From positions 1 to 11,806 of the forward strand of contig JAFGIA010000008.1 of the NCBI GenBank assembly GCA_016929795.1: a DNA stretch of 11,806 bases. Reading direction: 5' to 3'. Position 1 is the first letter of the stretch. Each line of letters opens with the position of its first letter. The stretch is from Anaerolineae bacterium. GTDB taxonomy: Bacteria; Chloroflexota; Anaerolineae; JAAYZQ01. Below the pieces are notes generated by a model that saw only the letters and a program-made list of their open reading frames with translations, ran no database searches and had not been told where the DNA came from. Of this stretch, positions 7,422-11,806 are shown in pieces. Position numbers and translations under genes: made by a program.

Positions 7422-8407
7422 GCCTGACCAACTCGACCGTCCTTGTAACCGGCGCCGGCGGCTTTATCGGCAGCCATCTCACGGAGCGGCTGGTGCGCGA
7501 GGGTGCCGGCGTCCGCGCCTTTGTGCGCTACAACTCGCGCCACGACGTCGGCTTGCTCTCCTTCCTCGACAGGCGGACGCTCGACGCCGTCGACGTCGTC
7601 GCCGGAGATCTGCGCGACGCCAACGCGGTGCGCGAGGCGATGCGCGGCGTCGACGTCGTCTTTCACCTCGGCGCACTGATTGCCATCCCCTACTCCTATC
7701 TCCACCCGCGCGAGGTCGTAGAGACGAACGTGATGGGCACCCTCAACGTCCTGATGGCCGCGCGCGACCTGGGCACGCGCCACGTCGTCCACACCTCTAC
7801 CAGCGAGGTGTACGGCACCGCCCGCTACGTGCCCATCGACGAGGCGCACCCGCTCCAGGGCCAGTCTCCCTACTCGGCGAGCAAGATCGGCGCCGACAAG
7901 ATCGCCGAGAGCTTTTACCGCTCCTTCGGCCTGCCCGTCACCACCCTGCGCCCCTTCAACACCTACGGCCCCCGCCAGTCCGCCCGCGCCGTCATCCCCA
8001 CCATTATTGTCCAGGCCCTCGAATCGGACCAGATCCGCCTCGGCGCGCTCGCGCCCAGGCGCGACTTTACCTTTGTCCTCGACACGGTCGACGCCTTTCT
8101 ACGCATCGCCGCCGCAGAAGACACCCTGGGCCGCGAGATCAATGCCGGTTCCAGCGCATCGATCTCGATCGGCGAGCTCGCCGCCAGGATCATGGCCCTC
8201 GTCGGTCGCGAGCTGCCGATCACGTGCGAGGACGAGCGCCTCCGTCCGGCCGACAGTGAGGTCATGCACCTCCACGCCGCGCACGACACGGCAACGGCGC
8301 TCATGGGATGGACGCCGCGCACCTCGCTCGACGAGGGACTGTCGATCACTATCGACTGGATCCGCCGCCACATCCATCTCTACCGCCCGGAAGTGTACGA
8401 GGTGTAA
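7418..8407 (+). CDS. legB: LegB-like NDP-N-acetylglucosamine 4,6-dehydratase (extended SDR)
   Basis: A 329-residue extended SDR enzyme. NAD binding is shown by VLVTGAGGFIGSHLTE (G12, G15, G18). It contains AFVRYNSRHD (about residues 37-46), VVAGDLRDANAV, FHLGALIAIPYSYLHP, and HTSTSEVYGTARYVPIDE, then the catalytic YSASK (Y152, K156). RPFNTYGPRQSARAVIPTII and RRDFTFVLDT follow. This set, in particular RYNSR, IPYSY and PRQSARAVIPTII, is typical of LegB, which converts NDP-GlcNAc (GDP-linked in Campylobacter) to the 4-keto-6-deoxy sugar for legionaminic acid and related sugars. TSEVYG replaces the TDEVYG of RmlB, as is usual in LegB. ATG 7418 overlaps the rmd stop by four bases. The usual partner aminotransferase LegC is not next to it; instead a reductase lies upstream and a nucleotidyltransferase downstream, so the end product may not be legionaminic acid. 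Confidence 0.85.
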   Translation: MSLTNSTVLVTGAGGFIGSHLTERLVREGAGVRAFVRYNSRHDVGLLSFLDRRTLDAVDVVAGDLRDANAVREAMRGVDVVFHLGALIAIPYSYLHPREVVETNVMGTLNVLMAARDLGTRHVVHTSTSEVYGTARYVPIDEAHPLQGQSPYSASKIGADKIAESFYRSFGLPVTTLRPFNTYGPRQSARAVIPTIIVQALESDQIRLGALAPRRDFTFVLDTVDAFLRIAAAEDTLGREINAGSSASISIGELAARIMALVGRELPITCEDERLRPADSEVMHLHAAHDTATALMGWTPRTSLDEGLSITIDWIRRHIHLYRPEVYEV

Positions 8408-8410
8408 GCC

Positions 8411-9121
8411 ATGAAAGCAGTCATTCTTGCAGGGGGCAGGGGCCAGCGCCTGGCGCCCTACACCACCATCCTCCCCAAGCCTCTCCTTCCCATCGACGAC
8501 ATCCCGATCCTCGAGGTCGTCATCCGCCAGCTCAAGAGCGCAGGGTTCGACGACGTGACCATGGCGGTCGGCTACCTCGCCGAGCTTCTCATAGCCTACT
8601 TTGGTGATGGGGAAAAACTCGGGGTCCGCATCCGCTACTCGCGCGAGGAGCAGCCCCTTGGCACGGCCGGCCCGCTGTCTCTACTGGATCACCTCGACGA
8701 GCCCTTTCTCGTGATGAACGGCGACTTGCTCACTACGCTCGACTATCGCGCCATGTGGGACTTCCATGCCCACGGCGGGACCCTTGCCACCCTCGCCACG
8801 TTCCGGCGGTCCGTCAACATCGACCTGGGCGTTATCGAGACCGACGGCGCCGGCTCAGTTACCGCCTACATCGAAAAGCCAACCTACCACTATACCGTCA
8901 GCACTGGGATCTATGTCTTTGACCCCCTCGTGCTGCGCTTGTTGTCCAGGGGTGAAAAGTTCGACCTGCCCGACCTCGTCACCGCGCTGATGTCCAAAGG
9001 TCACCGCGTTGCTACCTTTCCCTTCGAGGGCTACTGGCTCGACATTGGCCGCCCCGACGACTATCAGCGCGCCCTCGACGAGTTTCGCCATAATCGCGCC
9101 CGTTTTTTGGAAGGAGAGTAG
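8411..9121 (+). CDS. Sugar-1-phosphate nucleotidyltransferase (NTP_transferase family)
   Basis: The 236-residue protein begins with AVILAGGRGQRLAPYT and PKPLLPIDDIPILE: the GGxGxRL pyrophosphorylase signature at residues 8-14 and the PKP lysine K23. VMNGDLL carries a metal Asp (D105) and EKPTYHYTVSTGIYVFD the sugar-binding stretch. YWLDIGRPDDYQRA carries the second metal Asp (D211). It couples a sugar-1-phosphate to an NTP, releasing pyrophosphate. There is no C-terminal beta-helix or isomerase domain, so it is the short single-domain form; whether it uses GTP, UTP, CTP or dTTP cannot be read with certainty. It starts 3 bases after legB, with GAGG (8399-8402) inside the end of that gene, 8 bases from the ATG. 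The tight pairing suggests it makes the substrate of LegB or Rmd. Confidence 0.88.
   Translation: MKAVILAGGRGQRLAPYTTILPKPLLPIDDIPILEVVIRQLKSAGFDDVTMAVGYLAELLIAYFGDGEKLGVRIRYSREEQPLGTAGPLSLLDHLDEPFLVMNGDLLTTLDYRAMWDFHAHGGTLATLATFRRSVNIDLGVIETDGAGSVTAYIEKPTYHYTVSTGIYVFDPLVLRLLSRGEKFDLPDLVTALMSKGHRVATFPFEGYWLDIGRPDDYQRALDEFRHNRARFLEGE
9111..9118 (+). promoter_or_regulatory. Ribosome binding site (AAGGAGAG) for the GTG start at 9125
   Basis: AAGGAGAG at 9111-9118 lies 6 bases before GTG 9125 and inside the last codons of the nucleotidyltransferase. It is close to the consensus and selects this GTG as the start. Confidence 0.75.
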
Positions 9122-9124
9122 GCA

Positions 9125-10246
9125 GTGCGACTCTGTTACGTGGCGAATTATAGCATCCATACGCGTCGCTGGGTCGAATACTTTGCCGCCCGCGGTCACG
9201 ACGTCCACCTCATCACCGTGCAACCACCCCGCCCTCCCCTGCCGGCAGGCGTCACGCTGCACGACCTCACACAATCGGGGCCGACCTCCAAATTTCGCTA
9301 CCTCACGTGGGCGAGGCAGACGCGCAAAATTGTCCGCCAGCTTCGGCCCGACGTCCTGCACGCGCACCAGGTTAACCGACCAGGCTGGGTTGCCGCCGCA
9401 GCCGGTTTCCACCCCTTCGTCGTCACCGCATGGGGGTCCGATCTTCTCGTCACGCCGCACGAATCGTGGATCATGCGTCAGATCACGCGCTGGGTTCTCC
9501 GCCGCGCCGATTATGTCACGTGCCTCTCTCGCAATCTTGCCGACGCCGCCCGCGCGCTCGGCGCCGACCCATCCGCCCTCGACGTCGCGCCGTGGGGCAT
9601 CAACACCGATCTGTTCCACCCCGCCGCCGATCGTGCCGCGCTTCGCGCCCGTCTCGGCCTCAGCCCCGGGCCTGTCATCCTCAGTCCTAGGTCCCTCAAG
9701 CCGCTCTACAACCCGCTCGACATCGCCGCCGCCATCCCAGCCGTGCTTCACTCGCTACCGTCTGCCCAGTTCATCGTCCGCACCCACATTTTCGACCCCG
9801 GCACGCTTGACCGCTTCAAAGCCGAAATTCAGCAACAGGGCGCCGGGACAGCGGTGCGCTACATCGGCGATCTCGACAGCGAGCAGGCCATCGCCGATCT
9901 CTACCGCGCCAGCGACGTCATTGTCTCCGTCCCCTCGTCAGACGGCACCCCCGCTTCAGTGCTTGAAGCACTGGCGTGCGGAGCCCTGCCCGTGTTGAGC
10001 GACCTCCCTTCCCTGCGCGAGTGGATCGAGGACGAGCGTCACGGCCTCTTTGTCCCGCTGCACGATGTAGAGGCAATCGGTCACGCCATCGTCCGCCTTG
10101 TAACCGACGAGCCGCTGCGCGACAGCATGAAAAACAACGTCGCCCGGCTCATCGCAGAGCGGGCCGACAGCGAGGTGCTCATGGAACAGAACGAGCAGAT
10201 TTACGAGCGGTTGCTCGGAAAGGGTCGTCGAGATGGGAAGGCATAG
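9125..10246 (+). CDS. Family 4 glycosyltransferase (GT-B fold)
   Basis: A 373-residue two-domain glycosyltransferase. The N-terminal acceptor domain begins [25 protein letters not shown], and includes [13 protein letters not shown] and [10 protein letters not shown], typical of GT4. The linker has [13 protein letters not shown]. The C-terminal donor domain begins with [13 protein letters not shown], where the usual phosphate-binding Arg and Lys are present. The donor motif reads [16 protein letters not shown], with D273 and E281 in the E-x7-E positions, so Asp replaces the first Glu, a variant I recall from related GT4 proteins. It should transfer a sugar from an NDP donor with retention, at the cytoplasmic side of the membrane. 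GTG 9125 is 3 bases after the previous stop. The last 14 bases overlap the acyltransferase gene. Confidence 0.9.
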   Translation: MRLCYVANYSIHTRRWVEYFAARGHDVHLITVQPPRPPLPAGVTLHDLTQSGPTSKFRYLTWARQTRKIVRQLRPDVLHAHQVNRPGWVAAAAGFHPFVVTAWGSDLLVTPHESWIMRQITRWVLRRADYVTCLSRNLADAARALGADPSALDVAPWGINTDLFHPAADRAALRARLGLSPGPVILSPRSLKPLYNPLDIAAAIPAVLHSLPSAQFIVRTHIFDPGTLDRFKAEIQQQGAGTAVRYIGDLDSEQAIADLYRASDVIVSVPSSDGTPASVLEALACGALPVLSDLPSLREWIEDERHGLFVPLHDVEAIGHAIVRLVTDEPLRDSMKNNVARLIAERADSEVLMEQNEQIYERLLGKGRRDGKA

Positions 10247-10784
10247 CTTGCGCCCGCTCCACCGTGCCCTCTACCGCCTCTCCACCCTGTCACGCCTCGA
10301 AGCCCTCAAGCGCCTGCGTGGCTGGCACTATAGCGCCCTCTTGGAGCGCGCCGGCAAAAAACTGCGCGTCGCCGGGGGTGTGCGCATCAACAACCCTTCC
10401 CTCGTCTCTGTCGGCGACGACGTCTACCTCGGCGACGGCGTCCAGCTCTACGCCTGGAACGAGCGCATCATCATAGGCAGCAACGTCCTCGTCGCCGCCG
10501 GTGCGCGAATGATCACGCGCAAGCATGGCTTTGCCGACATCGACCGCCCCGTGTCCCATCAAGGCTACACCAACGCCCCGATCCAGATCGAGGACGACGT
10601 CTGGATCGGCTTCCAGGCCGTCATCCTTCCCGGCGTCACAATCGGGCGCGGCGCCATCGTCGGCGCCGGCGCCGTCGTCACCCGCGACGTCGCCCCCTAT
10701 ACCATCGTGGGCGGCGTGCCGGCGCGCGTCATTCGCTCGCGCGCCGCAGGCGAGCCCGACGCGGCGGCTGTGAAGGATTCCTGA
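10233..10784 (+). CDS. Left-handed beta-helix (hexapeptide-repeat) acyltransferase, WcaF/LacA-like
   Basis: The 183-residue protein has a helical basic N-terminus of about 50 residues, then hexapeptide repeats from about residue 58 onward ([26 protein letters not shown]). ITRKHGF carries the probable catalytic His (H98), followed by an external loop of [13 protein letters not shown]. More repeats follow ([34 protein letters not shown]) and the family ending [15 protein letters not shown]. This is the plan of CoA- or ACP-dependent sugar O-acetyltransferases of the colanic/capsule type (WcaF) and of maltose and galactoside acetyltransferases. It lacks the N-terminal Rossmann-like domain of PglD-type N-acetyltransferases. 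The likely role is acylation of a glycan residue. ATG 10233 has GGAAAGGG (10217-10224) 8 bases upstream and overlaps the GT4 gene by 14 bases. Confidence 0.9.
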   Translation: MGRHSLRPLHRALYRLSTLSRLEALKRLRGWHYSALLERAGKKLRVAGGVRINNPSLVSVGDDVYLGDGVQLYAWNERIIIGSNVLVAAGARMITRKHGFADIDRPVSHQGYTNAPIQIEDDVWIGFQAVILPGVTIGRGAIVGAGAVVTRDVAPYTIVGGVPARVIRSRAAGEPDAAAVKDS

Positions 10785-10786
10785 CG

Positions 10787-11806
10787 GTGGCCCATGTCTG
10801 CATCCTCTCCACCGTCCACGACGCCCTCGACAACCGCGTCTTTTACCGCGAGGCGCGCTCGCTACAGCGCGCCGGCCACCGCGTCACCCTCGCCGCCGTC
10901 CACCCACGCGACGAGGTCAAGGATGGCGTCCACATCATCCCCCTCCCCCGCGTCCGCCGCTGGCTGCGTCCCCTGCTCTGGTGGCGCCTGCTGCGCATCG
11001 CCATCTCACTCCGCGCCGACGCCTACCACTTTCACGACCCGGAGCTGCTCCTGGTCGCGCCCTGGCTCCGGCTCCTCACCCGCAAACCGACCGTCTATGA
11101 CGTGCACGAAGTCTATCCCGACTTTATCCGCGTCAAGGACTATCTCCCTGCCTGGGTCCGCCACCCTATCGCCTGGGCCTTCACCTGGATCGAGCCCCTA
11201 CTTGCCCGCATGAACAGCGCCCTCGTCTTTGCCGACGATCAGATCGCCGCGGGCCTGTCGGCCGCCCACCGCCCCGGCGTCACCCTGTTCAACTTTCCCG
11301 AGCGTGGATTCGTCGACGAGGCGGCGACGGCTACCGCGGGTGTGGAGAGAGAGGAGCCGATCGTGCTCTACCTGGGAGGAATGGAGCGAAACCGCGGCTC
11401 ACACCTGATGATCGAGGCGTTCCACCAGGTGCAGCAGGCCATGCCCCAGGCGCGTCTGCTCGTCGTCGGCCACTTTATGCCGCCGGACCTGCAGCAAGAG
11501 ATCGAGGCGCACGCCAGTCGGCTCGGGATCGGCGATGCCGTCGCACTCACCGGCCGCGTACCTTTTGAAAAAATCGGGGACTACCTCCTGCGTGCTGCCG
11601 TCGGCTGGGTCACGTGGCAGCCCGTGCCCAAGAACGAAAAAAACATCCCGACCAAGCTGTTCGAGTATATGGCCTACGCCCTGCCCGTCGTCGCCGGCGA
11701 CCTCGCCTCCACCCGCCCGTTCATCCGTGACGGCGACACCGGCTACCTCGTCCGCGCGGATGACCCGGCCGCCCACGCCCGCGCCATCCTGCGCCTGCTC
11801 CAACAC
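10787..11806 (+). CDS. Family 4 glycosyltransferase, 3' end cut by window edge
   Basis: This frame is open for 340 codons to the end of the window with no stop, so it is a partial gene. GTG 10787 lies 2 bases after the acyltransferase stop, with AAGGA (10773-10777) 9 bases upstream. The protein begins VAHVCILSTVHDALDNRVFY. It continues with HFHDPELLLVAPWL and VYDVHEVYPDFIRVKDYLP (acceptor domain), LFNFPERGF (linker), IVLYLGGMERNRGSHLMIEA and LLVVGHFMPP (start of the donor domain). ALTGRVPFEKIGDYL and NIPTKLFEYMAYALPVVAGD follow, with E293 as the second Glu of the donor site. This is the GT4 subgroup with 'HDPELL' and 'VYDVHE', common in capsule and O-antigen clusters. Only the last few helices should be missing. 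The donor sugar is unknown. Confidence 0.9.
   Translation, partial: MAHVCILSTVHDALDNRVFYREARSLQRAGHRVTLAAVHPRDEVKDGVHIIPLPRVRRWLRPLLWWRLLRIAISLRADAYHFHDPELLLVAPWLRLLTRKPTVYDVHEVYPDFIRVKDYLPAWVRHPIAWAFTWIEPLLARMNSALVFADDQIAAGLSAAHRPGVTLFNFPERGFVDEAATATAGVEREEPIVLYLGGMERNRGSHLMIEAFHQVQQAMPQARLLVVGHFMPPDLQQEIEAHASRLGIGDAVALTGRVPFEKIGDYLLRAAVGWVTWQPVPKNEKNIPTKLFEYMAYALPVVAGDLASTRPFIRDGDTGYLVRADDPAAHARAILRLLQH

Noticed and set aside
8855..9751. 298-codon minus-strand open frame opposite the nucleotidyltransferase and GT4 genes
   Set aside because: It spans two clearly conserved + strand genes and shows no family motif.
1..11806. CRISPR array, tRNA or rRNA genes, insertion sequences, attachment sites
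   Set aside because: None was recognised by eye: coding is nearly continuous, no regularly spaced repeats, no transposase motifs and no terminal inverted repeats were seen. A covariance-model RNA search was not possible here.

Overview
The window is a dense, one-directional (+ strand) glycan and surface-polysaccharide biosynthesis locus in a high-G+C bacterium. Coding is almost continuous. The codons favour NNC strongly, so the + strand is visibly richer in C than in G in places. Gene content and residue patterns would fit a Chloroflexota-type bacterium, but this is a weak inference from general resemblance; no rRNA or other taxonomic marker is present.

Layout. (1) 1-385: the C-terminal end of an M24 metallopeptidase (Xaa-Pro dipeptidase/aminopeptidase type), probably the housekeeping edge of the locus. 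(2) 417-1931: a Wzx/MOP-type polysaccharide flippase. (3) 1932-2069: the longest intergenic gap (138 bp), with a good sigma-70-like promoter candidate. (4) 2070-5461: a three-gene block of sulfatase-like alkaline-phosphatase-superfamily enzyme, SAM methyltransferase, and a second sulfatase-like enzyme. Both sulfatase-like proteins lack the formylglycine motif, carry Thr at the nucleophile position and show no signal peptide. (5) 5513-6457: a family 2 glycosyltransferase. (6) 6447-9121: three sugar-nucleotide genes, namely an Rmd-like 4-ketosugar reductase, a LegB-like NDP-HexNAc 4,6-dehydratase and a sugar-1-phosphate nucleotidyltransferase. (7) 9125-11806: a GT4 glycosyltransferase, a left-handed beta-helix acyltransferase, and a second GT4 glycosyltransferase that runs off the window end.

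From 3483 to the end, most genes overlap or are separated by 2-3 bases (4-base GTGA and ATGA overlaps, 11- and 14-base overlaps), which argues for one translationally coupled operon. The likely joint role is to make unusual deoxy (amino) sugars, assemble them with at least three glycosyltransferases, decorate them with methyl, acyl and possibly phospho- or sulfo-type groups, and export the lipid-linked product with the flippase. No polymerase, chain-length regulator, initiating phosphoglycosyl transferase, GDP-mannose 4,6-dehydratase, or LegC/LegI-type partner is visible; these may lie outside.

The most interesting points are the Thr-type, apparently cytoplasmic sulfatase-like pair flanking a methyltransferase, and the contiguous nucleotidyltransferase/dehydratase/reductase trio, which could form a self-contained route to a 6-deoxy-sugar nucleotide.
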